A stretch of 64,000 bases of DNA, taken from NCBI GenBank assembly GCA_014656495.1, contig BNCN01000001.1, positions 434,001 to 498,000 of the forward strand, read 5' to 3'. A model generated the notes under the pieces. The model did no database searches and was not told the origin of the DNA. It saw nothing but the letters and a program-made list of their open reading frames with translations. The translations under genes were made by a program, and so were the position numbers. Positions 1 to 7,065 of the stretch are shown piece after piece. The stretch comes from Comamonas sp. KCTC 72670. Lineage in GTDB: Bacteria; Myxococcota; Myxococcia; Myxococcales; Myxococcaceae. How positions within the stretch are numbered: the stretch's first letter is position 1; each line of letters begins with the position of its first letter.

Positions 1-253
1 GCAGGTCCGGGGTGAACTGGATGCGCATGAAGGTGGCGCTGAGCGAATCCGCGACGGTGCGCACCGTGAGCGTCTTGGCGAGGCCGGGCACGCCCTCCAG
101 CAGCACGTGTCCGTTGCACAGCAGGCCAATGAGGATGCGCTCCAGCATGTAGCGCTGCCCGACGATGACCTTGCTGGTTTCCTGGTTGAGGACCTCGACG
201 AAGCTGCTTTCCTGCTGCACGCGTTCGGTGAGCGCGCGAATGTCGGTGTTCAT
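1..253 (-). CDS. MoxR-family AAA+ ATPase, 5' part only
   Basis: This is the N-terminal 84 residues of a MoxR-type AAA+ ATPase; the rest lies beyond the left window edge. MoxR proteins act as chaperone-like ATPases, usually beside DUF58 and von Willebrand A-domain proteins. The visible part begins MNTDIRALTERV, carries the family's VIVGQ block near residue 30 and a Walker A motif GVPGLAKT at residues 54-61, followed by the TVADSL..FMRIQFTPDL segment typical of MoxR. The ATG at 253 is the natural start. The gene is divergent from the hydrolase at 449. Its substrate cannot be read from this fragment. Confidence 0.9.
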   Translation of the reverse strand, partial: MNTDIRALTERVQQESSFVEVLNQETSKVIVGQRYMLERILIGLLCNGHVLLEGVPGLAKTLTVRTVADSLSATFMRIQFTPDL

Positions 254-448
254 GTCGCCTCGTGTCGGACTGGCGGCGGGCAGCCTAGGGTTTACAGGGT
301 ATCCGGCTCAACACCGCAGAGGGCCGCGCATTCCAGTAAGTTGCCCGTCCGTCCGCTCCTCCTGGAGTGTCCTCCCCATGTACCACTCACAGCCGCCACG
401 CCAACCCTTGTTCCACACCCGGCGGACCGCCGCGTGCTGGGGGACACC

Positions 449-1339
449 ATGAAGGCCCCCTCCGTGGGGCCGGTGGAGGCCGCGCTGCTGGCCCAGCTGG
501 CCCCGGCCGTCTCCGCGACGGTTCACTGGTTGCCGAGCGGAGGGGCCCTCCGGGTCCTGGAGGCGGGCACGGGCCCCACGGTGGTGCTGCTCCACGGGCG
601 CGGCGGCGCGGCCACCCAGTGGTTCACCTACCTGACGGTCCTGGCCCGGGGGCACCGCGTGCTGGCGGTGGACCTGCCCGGCTTCGGGATGTCGTCCCCC
701 ACCGAGGGCCCCCTGGCCACCGCCGAGGACGCGCTGGCCTTCTTCACCGTCCCCGTCGAGGCGCTGCTGGCCCGGCTCGCCCCCGGCCCGGTGTCCGTGG
801 TGGGCCACTCGCTGGGCGGGCTGGTGGCGCTGGAGCTCGCGCTGCGCGCCCGGGTGCCCGTGGAGCGGCTGGCCCTGGTGGACGCCATGGGCCTGGGCCC
901 TCGAATGGCACGCAAGGCCCGCCTCTTCTTCCGTGCGGGTCCCGAGCGGCTGGCGCGCTCCCTGGGCCCCTGGGCCTGGGCCCAGATGATGCCGCCCCCT
1001 CCGACGCCGCTGGGTCAGCGGCTGGGCGCCCTGGAGTACGAGCTGCTCACCCGCCCGGATGCCAGCCCCGAGGCCACCCGGGCCTTCAACCGGCTCGTCC
1101 CCGTGACAGGGCCCGTCTTCCATCGCGCGGAGAGGCTGGAGTCCGTGACGGCGCCGGTGCTCCTCGTCTGGGGCGAGCACGAGGACACCCTGCCCGTCTC
1201 CCTCGCCGAGCAGGCGGCACGGCGCCTCCCCACCGCCCGGCTCCTGCGCCTGGACGCGGGCCACAGCCCCCACCAGGAGCGCCCGGAGCGCGTCCTCCCG
1301 GAGCTGAAGGGGTTCCTCGCCGGAGCCCCGGGAGCGTGA
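449..1339 (+). CDS. alpha/beta-fold hydrolase
   Basis: A 296-residue single-domain alpha/beta hydrolase, probably cytoplasmic since no signal peptide is seen. The oxyanion-hole HG motif lies at residues 49-50, the nucleophile elbow GHSLGG places the catalytic serine near residue 121, and a WGEHEDTLPV aspartate strand and the C-terminal AGHSPHQERPE histidine complete the triad. I chose the ATG at 449, which follows a GGGGGA-type ribosome site; an upstream in-frame extension to 107 would overlap moxR antisense and lacks family similarity. The family covers esterases, lipases, C-C hydrolases and haloperoxidases, so the substrate is unknown. It is convergent with the WYL regulator downstream. Confidence 0.88.
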   Translation: MKAPSVGPVEAALLAQLAPAVSATVHWLPSGGALRVLEAGTGPTVVLLHGRGGAATQWFTYLTVLARGHRVLAVDLPGFGMSSPTEGPLATAEDALAFFTVPVEALLARLAPGPVSVVGHSLGGLVALELALRARVPVERLALVDAMGLGPRMARKARLFFRAGPERLARSLGPWAWAQMMPPPPTPLGQRLGALEYELLTRPDASPEATRAFNRLVPVTGPVFHRAERLESVTAPVLLVWGEHEDTLPVSLAEQAARRLPTARLLRLDAGHSPHQERPERVLPELKGFLAGAPGA

Positions 1340-1341
1340 GG

Positions 1342-1359
1342 CTCGGACCCCGGTCCGAG
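1342..1359. terminator. hairpin between convergent genes
   Basis: CTCGGAC and GTCCGAG form a 7-bp stem with a 4-base CCCG loop immediately after the hydrolase stop codon. No T-tract follows. It is a plausible terminator for the plus-strand gene. Confidence 0.4.
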
Positions 1360-1466
1360 ACAGGCTGCCCGCTCGCGAGGGAGGCATTGGCTCCCGCGGC
1401 GAGGACACCTCGGGTGGGCCCCTTCCTGGGCGGGAGCCCCGGCGCGAACGGCCTGGTCGCGCCCAC

Positions 1467-2159
1467 CTACGTCTTCAATTGACGCCGCTGCGCTTCCCAG
1501 CGCCGCCGCAGCTCGGAGCGGCGCTCCGGGTAGGGCACGTCGAGGAAGTCCACGCTGAGCAATCGCTCCGTCCTGAAGTACCGGAAGTCCCGACGCAGCT
1601 CACACCAGGCAATCAACACGCGGACGCCCGTCACGTAGCCCACGAGGAAGGGCCACACCGTGCGCTGGCTCATCGAGCCTTCCGCATCGGCGTAGTGGAG
1701 GTGGAGCTTCCGCTGCTTCCGTGACCACTCTCGCAGCCGGCTCACGTCGACGGTTCCGTCCGGCCGCCGCTGCGAGGGCGGCGGAGTGCCCACCACCGGG
1801 TCGTCGACCAGTTCGCGCAGGTGCTTGGGGACGATGGCGGCGACCTTCGCCAGGACATCTCCCGCCGCGGCCGACAGGGTCTTGTCCGCGTTGGCCGCCA
1901 CCCATTGCGCGCCGAGCACCACCGCCTCGACCTCGCTCGGCGTCAACATCAACGGCGGCAGGTCGAAGCCGCGCTCGAGCACATACCCGACCCCCGCTTC
2001 TCCGCGAATCGGCACGCGACGCGCCATCAGCGCCGCGAGGTCCCGGTACACCGTGCGCTGACTCGTCTCGAGCTGCTCGGCGATCTCAAGGGCCGTCATG
2101 GGCCCCTTCGCCCGCCGCAGCACTTGCAGAATCTCGAACAGCCGGTCAGCGCGTCGCAT
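1467..2159 (-). CDS. HTH/WYL-domain transcriptional regulator (YafY type)
   Basis: A 230-residue regulator with an N-terminal DeoR-like winged helix (residues about 1-60, containing MTALEIAEQLETSQRTVYRDL) and a C-terminal WYL-type ligand-binding region (about 130-215, with WPFLVGYVTGVRVLIAWCELR and the FRTERL strand). WYL proteins respond to small ligands or nucleic acids and usually regulate themselves and their neighbours. The ATG at 2159 is 12 bp downstream of the stop codon of the DUF1761 membrane-protein gene, so the two probably form one operon. The effector is unknown. Confidence 0.9.
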   Translation of the reverse strand: MRRADRLFEILQVLRRAKGPMTALEIAEQLETSQRTVYRDLAALMARRVPIRGEAGVGYVLERGFDLPPLMLTPSEVEAVVLGAQWVAANADKTLSAAAGDVLAKVAAIVPKHLRELVDDPVVGTPPPSQRRPDGTVDVSRLREWSRKQRKLHLHYADAEGSMSQRTVWPFLVGYVTGVRVLIAWCELRRDFRYFRTERLLSVDFLDVPYPERRSELRRRWEAQRRQLKT

Positions 2160-2171
2160 GCGTCCTCTGCG

Positions 2172-2582
2172 CTATGCCATCGCGGTCAGGATAGCGCAGC
2201 TCACGAGGTTGCTGAGCAGGAAGTAGGGCGCGTTGATGACGCCATACAGGAGCGGCCGCGGGATGTTCGGGTTGATGGCCACGTTGAACACCGTGGCGGC
2301 GAGATAGCCGGCGCCGCTGATGGCGCCGAACACGAGCGCCTCCGGCATCGCGTCGATGTGAAGCGCACGCAGCAGCACCGCGTTCGCCAGCGTCACCACG
2401 AGCATGCACAGCTGGGGCCCCGCGATGAAGAGCGCCCCCGGCTTGCGGCCCGCGAGGTCGGTGCGCCCGAGCGCCAGCGCGTACGGCTTCGGGATGACCC
2501 CCAGGTACCACGCCGAGCCCAGCATCCCCTGCGCCACCACCGAGAGAAGAACCGCGAGCCCATTGAGTGAAAGCGAGAACAT
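2172..2582 (-). CDS. DUF1761-like small membrane protein
   Basis: A 136-residue integral membrane protein with four hydrophobic segments. The pattern GSAWYLGVIPKPYALALG near the N-terminus and the C-terminal LLYGVINAPYFLLSNLV resemble DUF1761, a family of four-helix membrane proteins with no known function. The ATG at 2582 is favoured because in-frame sequence upstream of it lacks hydrophobic or conserved character. It is probably co-transcribed with the WYL regulator downstream, suggesting that the regulator controls it. Confidence 0.8.
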   Translation of the reverse strand: MFSLSLNGLAVLLSVVAQGMLGSAWYLGVIPKPYALALGRTDLAGRKPGALFIAGPQLCMLVVTLANAVLLRALHIDAMPEALVFGAISGAGYLAATVFNVAINPNIPRPLLYGVINAPYFLLSNLVSCAILTAMA

Positions 2583-2882
2583 CGTTTGCGTCCCGTGTCG
2601 AGGTGAGACGCATGAACTACCGCCACCCTGTTGCCACCGTGGTGGCAGCAGCGCATCGCCTGCTTCACGCCGCCGGCAGTCCCCCCGTACGGGGCCGCCG
2701 CGTGTACGCGATTCACGAGCGGCCGCCTGGCGGCTACCCGGCAGGCCGGCGCCCCGACGCCGGCCGGGCAACACGGCGTGGTCCGGCGGTCGGAGCTCGT
2801 CCTGGCGGCGCTTGTCCGGGCCTTCCGGGATGGCGACCGTCCCGCTGTGTCCTCCACGGACACCACCGCCAGGGAGGCTGCC
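2583..2882. other. divergent intergenic region with an inverted repeat
   Basis: About 300 bases separate the DUF1761 gene from the His-rich gene. I see no coding potential here. The one clear structure is TGCCACC-GT-GGTGGCA at 2632-2647 (7-bp arms, 2-bp spacer), located 50 bp upstream of the DUF1761 start. It could be an operator for the WYL regulator or for a metal-responsive regulator. Confidence 0.45.
2632..2647. promoter_or_regulatory. inverted repeat, candidate operator
   Basis: Arms TGCCACC and GGTGGCA separated by GT form a 16-bp near-perfect palindrome in the divergent promoter region. The binding protein is unknown; the linked WYL regulator is one candidate. Confidence 0.35.
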
Positions 2883-3230
2883 ATGAATCACAAGACGCAC
2901 GACGCCCATGACCACGTCCACGCCAAGGGCTGTGGCCACCCCGCCATCCAGCACCAGGACCATGTGGACTACCTGCATGACGGGCACCTGCACCACTCGC
3001 ACGCGGACCACACGGACGAGTGCACCCTCGCCGAGGACGCGCGCAACCCCGCGCAATGCACGCCGAAGCACGCCTGTGGTGCCCATGAGGGCATGCACCG
3101 CCACGGCCCCGCGTGTGGCCATCCGGCCGCGCCGCACGGAGACCACGTGGACTATCTGGTGGACGGGCACCTGCATCACCCGCACGACGGCCACTGCGAC
3201 GACCACGGCAAGGTGCAGCTGCTGGGCTGA
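2883..3230 (+). CDS. histidine-rich metal-binding small protein
   Basis: A 115-residue protein, very rich in His and Asp and lacking a signal peptide. It contains two copies of one module, CGHPA-x3-H-x-DHVDYL-x-DGHLHH, at residues about 17-38 and 78-99, each followed by a further HADH/HDGHCDDH cluster. The repeated His, Asp and Cys residues indicate binding of zinc, nickel or similar metals, as a buffer or metallochaperone. Similar bacterial proteins are often labelled zinc-transporter-like from His content alone, but no membrane segment exists here. The ATG at 2883 starts exactly at the His-rich sequence. Function is inferred from composition only. Confidence 0.8.
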   Translation: MNHKTHDAHDHVHAKGCGHPAIQHQDHVDYLHDGHLHHSHADHTDECTLAEDARNPAQCTPKHACGAHEGMHRHGPACGHPAAPHGDHVDYLVDGHLHHPHDGHCDDHGKVQLLG

Positions 3231-3241
3231 AAAAGGCGCGA

Positions 3242-3268
3242 GACGGGGCTTCCCCCCGGAGCCCCGTC
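3242..3268. terminator. hairpin between convergent genes
   Basis: GACGGGGCT and AGCCCCGTC form a 9-bp perfect stem with a 9-base loop between the convergent His-rich and thioredoxin genes, so it can serve both directions. Confidence 0.55.
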
Positions 3269-3292
3269 CCCGCCGAAGTCGGAAATGCAGTC

Positions 3293-3679
3293 TCAGGCCT
3301 GAGGCGCAGCCCCCTCCTGCGCCTGGCGGTCCACCAGCTGTTTGCGCACCTCGTCCATGTCGAGCGCGCGCACCTGGCGGATGAGGTCCTCGAGCGCGTT
3401 GGCCGGCAGCGCCCCCGCCTGCTCGAACAACATGATGCCGTCACGGAAGACCATCAGCGTGGGGATGGAGCGGATGGCGAACGCGCCCGCCAGCTCCACC
3501 TCCTTGTCGGTGTCGAGCTTCCCGAAGACGATGTCCGGGTTCTTCGTGCTCGCCTGTTCAAAGACAGGCGCGAAGGTGCGGCACGGCGCGCACCAATCGG
3601 CCCACCAGTCGAGCAGGACGATTCCCTCCTTCGAGACGATTTCCTTGAAGTTGGCCTTCGTGATGTCGGTGGTTGCCAT
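3293..3679 (-). CDS. thioredoxin
   Basis: A 128-residue cytosolic thioredoxin-fold protein. The redox site WADWCAPC (cysteines near 32 and 35), the cis-proline motif IPTLMVFRDG and the closing GA..AL segment are intact, so it should act as a disulfide reductase. The C-terminus is extended by about 20 residues relative to E. coli TrxA. The start at 3679 is the only ATG consistent with the family. The 13-bp hairpin arm directly in front of this start contains the only Shine-Dalgarno-like AGGGG, which could limit translation. Confidence 0.92.
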   Translation of the reverse strand: MATTDITKANFKEIVSKEGIVLLDWWADWCAPCRTFAPVFEQASTKNPDIVFGKLDTDKEVELAGAFAIRSIPTLMVFRDGIMLFEQAGALPANALEDLIRQVRALDMDEVRKQLVDRQAQEGAAPQA

Positions 3680-3680
3680 G

Positions 3681-3725
3681 CCCCTGACACTGGGCCCTCC
3701 CCCCCGGAGGCGCCAGTGTCAGGGG
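3681..3725 (-). terminator. strong hairpin at thioredoxin start / end of upstream gene
   Basis: CCCCTGACACTGG at 3681-3693 pairs perfectly with CCAGTGTCAGGGG at 3713-3725, and inside it CCTCC/GGAGG form a second 5-bp stem. It begins 13 bases after the stop of the EF-hand-like gene, so it can terminate that transcript. Its distal arm also covers the AGGGG preceding the thioredoxin ATG (3679), leaving open a role in translation control. Confidence 0.6.
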
Positions 3726-3738
3726 ACGGCGGGCGGGC

Positions 3739-4710
3739 TCAGCCCCAGATGCTCGCCCGGCCCATGAACTGCGCCAGGTCCAGCCGGTTCGACTGCGTCT
3801 CACGCTGGGGCGCCTTCGCCGTGAAGGCCTCCAGGTCCTGGAGGCTGATGTGGACCTCGTTGCTGGACTTGGACTTGCTGGCCCCCTGGTCCACCGACTT
3901 CAGCGCGGTGGGGTGGTTGATCAGGAACTGCGCCGCCTCACGGAGCTCCTTCGGCGCGCCGCTCTTCGGGTCGGCCACGCGCTTGAGCTCCGACATGCCG
4001 ATGTTGTTGTCGCCCGCGCCCTTGCCGCTGCCGTTCATGCCGACGCCCTCGGCGAAGTGGAAGTGGTCCTTCAGCGTCTGGGCCGCCTTGTAGACGTCCA
4101 TGGGCTCCTGACGGCTGGCGCCGAACGGCGGGCGGGACTGCGGCCCGCAGAGGTCCAGCCGCGGCGGCAGGTTGGGACGGTGCGGGTTGGGCAGGCCCTG
4201 CAGCCCCCCGAAGCCGCCGCCGCCGAAGCCGGAGCCCCCGCCGAAGCCGGGGCCGCAGAGCGGCGGGCGCTGCGGGAAGGTGGGCCGCTGCGGAGCGCCG
4301 CAGTCCGAGCCCGAGGCGTTCTTGGCGTGCGCCTGGAGGTCCGCCTTGCTCAGGTGCACCTCGTTGTTGCCGCCGTGGGCCTTGCTGGCGCCCTGGTCCA
4401 GCGAGCGCAGCGCGATGGGGTGGTCCAGCATCCACTTCGCGGCGGCGCGAACCTCGGGAGGGAAGCCGCTGTTCGGGTCCGCGACGCGCTTGAGCTCCGA
4501 GGTCCCGATGTTGTTGTCACCCGCGCCCGCGCCGCTGGCGTTCATGCCCACGCCCTCGATGGCGTCGAAGTGCTTGAGCACCGTCTGCGCCGCCTTGGAC
4601 GGGTCCATCGACTGGTAGGCGGCCTGGTAGCGGTCCGTGGGGCCGCAGCCGCGGGTGTTGTTGGAGGAGATGCTGTTGCACAGGACGGACTTGGAGAGGG
4701 ACAGGCTCAT
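3739..4710 (-). CDS. protein with two degenerate EF-hand-like modules
   Basis: A 323-residue protein built from two repeats of about 95 residues (about 36-130 and 215-310) joined by a Gly/Pro/Arg-rich linker. Each repeat contains KHF/DHF..EGVGMN.SG.GAGDNNIG.SELKRVAD, then a helix with DHPIAL or NHPTAL, then QGASK..NEVH(L/I)S..DL. The DNNIG.SEL and H(L/I)S..DL segments align with the second half of EF-hand loops. The arrangement recalls calcium-binding-like modules of type III translocon proteins (NolX/HrpF), but that link is weak. There is no classical signal peptide; the N-terminus is Ser/Cys-rich. A sigma-54-type promoter 274 bp upstream and paired palindromes suggest control by the adjacent FHA activator. 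Confidence 0.7.
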   Translation of the reverse strand: MSLSLSKSVLCNSISSNNTRGCGPTDRYQAAYQSMDPSKAAQTVLKHFDAIEGVGMNASGAGAGDNNIGTSELKRVADPNSGFPPEVRAAAKWMLDHPIALRSLDQGASKAHGGNNEVHLSKADLQAHAKNASGSDCGAPQRPTFPQRPPLCGPGFGGGSGFGGGGFGGLQGLPNPHRPNLPPRLDLCGPQSRPPFGASRQEPMDVYKAAQTLKDHFHFAEGVGMNGSGKGAGDNNIGMSELKRVADPKSGAPKELREAAQFLINHPTALKSVDQGASKSKSSNEVHISLQDLEAFTAKAPQRETQSNRLDLAQFMGRASIWG

Positions 4711-4983
4711 GGTCGTGACTCCTGGTTTCGATGACAGCGATGGTTTGGATTGGGAGCGAGTGGCTGTTTCAGCCGAAAGCCCCGAGCGCTGACTACATTC
4801 ACATTCTCTGTCGGACTCGCGCGGTGTTTCCTGCGATGTTTTTATTTATTTTCCGCGCATCTCAGAGGGAAATGAACACAAACAAAGACAAACAAGCCCA
4901 CCCGCGAAACGTCTAGCCATTCAAGGCAAGACATCGCGGGCGGGCTGCGCGGACCTGGTATTTCCGATTCGGACCCAGGCCAC
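4711..4983 (-). other. long leader region of the EF-hand-like gene
   Basis: This stretch is noticeably more AT-rich than the rest of the window (notably 4820-4910) and has no codon-biased reading frame. If the sigma-54 promoter at 4984-4999 is used, it forms a leader of roughly 260 nucleotides. I see no recognised riboswitch. Confidence 0.4.
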
Positions 4984-4999
4984 TGCAGTGGGCATGCCA
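4984..4999 (-). promoter_or_regulatory. sigma-54 (-24/-12) promoter for the EF-hand-like gene
   Basis: On the minus strand the sequence TGGCATG-CCCA-CTGCA matches the sigma-54 consensus TGGCACG-N4-TTGCA at all but two positions, with the invariant GG and GC at the required 12-bp offset. The predicted start is near 4973. The palindrome pair at 5075-5116 is then centred at about -112 and -132, a normal enhancer distance. Confidence 0.6.
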
Positions 5000-5074
5000 G
5001 GGCCTTCCGGGGCGTCTTGGAGGGGGCGACGGGGGCGCTTCCGAGGGAGGGCACCTGAGAGCGGTCCCCAGGGG

Positions 5075-5116
5075 CCTGACAACCGCGGTTGTCAGGTGGC
5101 AACAACAGTTGTCACC
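5075..5116. promoter_or_regulatory. tandem palindromes, likely enhancer-binding-protein sites
   Basis: Two copies of TGRCAAC-N4-GTTGTCA occur with centres exactly 20 bp apart (two helical turns). The first copy extends to a perfect 22-bp palindrome (5075-5096) with CGCG in the middle; the second (5095-5116) has one arm mismatch. They sit just upstream of the FHA activator gene and upstream of a divergent sigma-54 promoter, as expected for the activator's own binding sites. Confidence 0.65.
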
Positions 5117-5140
5117 CCCTCCCCCTCACGTGCGAGGTGG

Positions 5141-5146
5141 TAGCCT
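5141..5146 (+). promoter_or_regulatory. -10 element TAGCCT close to a start codon
   Basis: TAGCCT lies 7 bases before the GTG at 5154, a spacing that would place transcription start at or next to the start codon (leaderless mRNA). The same arrangement occurs before the genes at 10088, 49696 and 59799. Confidence 0.35.
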
Positions 5147-5153
5147 GCGGGCC

Positions 5154-6521
5154 GTGGCGGACCCAGGTGACAATGACGCGGTGCCCGACGAGCTGGTCCG
5201 GACGGCCCCCGTCCCCATCCTGCGGCGGGGTCCCTTGCGGCTGAAGCTGCTGGTGCTCTCCGGAGAGCAGGCGGGACAGAGCCACGCGCTGCGCCCCGGC
5301 ACCTTCCGGGTTGGAGCGTCCTCCGCGTGTGACGTCGTCTTGACGGACCGCGTCGTGTCCCGGCAGCACCTCCAACTGGAGGTGAGCGACGAGCGGGTGG
5401 TGGCCACCGACCTCGGCTCGCGCAATGGCTCCTACTTCGAAGGGGTGCGCTTCACCGAGCTGGAGGTGCGCCCCGGCGCCGTGCTGACGCTGGGCACCGT
5501 CGTCCTCAAGGTGGTGCCGGAGGATTCGAGGGAGCGCGTCATGCCGCTGTCCTCGAGGAAGCGCTTCGGCGCCCTCGTGGGCGCCAGCGTGAAGATGCGC
5601 GAGCTGTTCACCGTCCTGGAGCGGGTGGCCGCTGGCGGCGGTGACGTGCTCGTGCAGGGCGAGACGGGGACGGGCAAGGAGCTGTGCGCGGAGGCCCTCC
5701 ATCAGGAGAGCGCCCGGGCCGGGGGCCCCTTCATCATCGTGGACATCGCGGGGATTCCGCCGTCCTTGATGGAGTCCGAGCTCTTCGGCCATGTGAAGGG
5801 CGCCTTCACGGGGGCCCAGGGAGAAAGGGCGGGCGCCTTCGAGCGCGCGCAGGGCGGCACCGTCTTCCTGGACGAGGTGGGCGAGCTGCCGCTGGAGCTC
5901 CAGCCCCGCCTCCTCCGCGTGCTGGAGCGCCGCCAGGTGAAGCGGGTGGGCGCCAACGACTACCGCACGGTGGACATGCGCGTCGTGGCGGCCACGCACG
6001 TGGACCTGGAGCAGGCCGTCCAGCAGGGCCGGTTCCGCAAGGACCTCTATCACCGGCTCGCGGTGCTCAAGGTGGTGCCCCCGCCGCTGAGGGAGCGGGC
6101 CGAGGACTTGCCCCTGCTCATCGACGCCATGCTGGAGCGGCTGGGGCGGCCCCCCAGCGCCCTGTCCGAGCAGACGCGCGCGTTGATGGCGCAGTACCCG
6201 TGGCCCGGGAACGTGCGCGAGCTGCGCAACGTGGTGGAGCAGGCCATCCACCTGGGCGAGGACACCCTGCCGCCCATGGAGTCCCCCTCCGGCGCGGTGC
6301 GGGTGCCCACGGCCACGCCGGACTCGGAGCTGCCCTTCAAGGAGGCGAAGGAGCGGCTCATCGAGGTCTTCGAGCGGGACTACCTCCAGGGCCTCATCAC
6401 GCGCTGCGACCGGAACATCTCTCGCGCCGCGCGGGAGGCCGGCATCGCCCGCGTCTACCTGCGCAAGCTGCTCACGAAGCACGGGATGATGCTGGTGGAC
6501 GACGATGACTCACGCGACTGA
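5154..6521 (+). CDS. FHA-domain sigma-54 enhancer-binding protein
   Basis: A 455-residue bacterial enhancer-binding protein. An N-terminal FHA domain (about residues 25-110, with [23 protein letters not shown] and DLGSRNGSY) should read phosphothreonine on a Ser/Thr-kinase target. The AAA+ domain has Walker A GETGTGKE near 169, the sigma-54-contacting GAFTGA loop near 216, and the DEVGELP Walker B. The C-terminus carries a Fis-type helix-turn-helix ([20 protein letters not shown]). I prefer GTG 5154; TTG 5109 and GTG 5130 are also in frame but lie in the palindrome or in non-conserved sequence. FHA activators of this design are typical of myxobacteria, where kinases control them. Likely targets are its own region and the divergent gene at 4710. 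Confidence 0.93.
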   Translation: MADPGDNDAVPDELVRTAPVPILRRGPLRLKLLVLSGEQAGQSHALRPGTFRVGASSACDVVLTDRVVSRQHLQLEVSDERVVATDLGSRNGSYFEGVRFTELEVRPGAVLTLGTVVLKVVPEDSRERVMPLSSRKRFGALVGASVKMRELFTVLERVAAGGGDVLVQGETGTGKELCAEALHQESARAGGPFIIVDIAGIPPSLMESELFGHVKGAFTGAQGERAGAFERAQGGTVFLDEVGELPLELQPRLLRVLERRQVKRVGANDYRTVDMRVVAATHVDLEQAVQQGRFRKDLYHRLAVLKVVPPPLRERAEDLPLLIDAMLERLGRPPSALSEQTRALMAQYPWPGNVRELRNVVEQAIHLGEDTLPPMESPSGAVRVPTATPDSELPFKEAKERLIEVFERDYLQGLITRCDRNISRAAREAGIARVYLRKLLTKHGMMLVDDDDSRD

Positions 6522-6537
6522 GCGAGGAGAGCACACC

Positions 6538-7044
6538 ATGCGACCGCCCCTCCGGGCCCAGCCCCTCACGAAGGAGTCCTTCGCGCCGTTTGGTGACGTC
6601 ATCGGGCTGGAGCTCGCCGGTGGACACAGCGCCAATCAGGGCACGGCCACGCGCTTCGACCGGGTGGCGAACCTGTCGGGCAGCCGGCCCGAGGCGAAGC
6701 CCAACCTCGCCGTGTTCCGCTCGGTGGCGAAGACACTGCCCTTCGAGGTGCGCCTGCTGGAGCGCCACCCCTGCTCCACGCAGATGTTCGTGGCGCTCGC
6801 GTGTCAGCGCTTCCTGGTCGTCGTGGCGCCGGATGACGCCCGGGGCGAGCCGGACCTGGACCGGCTGCAAGCCTTCGTCTGCGGCCCGGGCCAGGGTGTG
6901 AACTACCGCCCCGGCCAGTGGCACCACCCCATCATCGCGCTGGAGGGGCCCGCGGACCTGTTGATGCTGGCCTGGGAGGACGGGTCCGCCCTCGACTGCG
7001 AGGAGCGGCCCCTGACCTCGTCCCTGTTCATCACGAGCGACTGA
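6538..7044 (+). CDS. allA: ureidoglycolate lyase
   Basis: A 168-residue protein matching AllA, which cleaves ureidoglycolate to glyoxylate and urea late in purine/allantoin breakdown. The family signature runs throughout: LTKESFAPFGDVI at the start, ANQGTATRFDRVANL, VRLLERHPCSTQMF, then PGQGVNYRPGQWHHPIIAL with the metal/active-site histidines, ending in the LMLAWEDG strand. The ATG at 6538 is preceded by GAGGAGA at 7-base spacing. It starts 16 bp after the FHA activator gene and may be co-transcribed with it, although a functional link is not obvious. No other allantoin gene is in the window. Confidence 0.9.
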   Translation: MRPPLRAQPLTKESFAPFGDVIGLELAGGHSANQGTATRFDRVANLSGSRPEAKPNLAVFRSVAKTLPFEVRLLERHPCSTQMFVALACQRFLVVVAPDDARGEPDLDRLQAFVCGPGQGVNYRPGQWHHPIIALEGPADLLMLAWEDGSALDCEERPLTSSLFITSD

Positions 7045-7065
7045 GGCGCGCTCCGCGCGTCAGTC
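7039..7065. terminator. hairpin spanning both stop codons of a convergent pair
   Basis: GACTGAGGCGCG and CGCGCGTCAGTC form a 12-bp stem with one mismatch and a CTC loop. It contains the TGA of allA and the stop of the minus-strand pilin-like gene, so it can terminate both. Confidence 0.55.

Noticed and set aside
2631..2882. N-terminal extension of the His-rich protein
   Set aside because: The in-frame extension is Arg/Ala/Pro-rich without His modules and lies in the promoter region; ATG 2883 starts exactly at the conserved module.
4731..4916. A 61-residue open frame in the AT-rich gap
   Set aside because: It has no codon bias, no ribosome site and overlaps the predicted leader of the 4710 gene.
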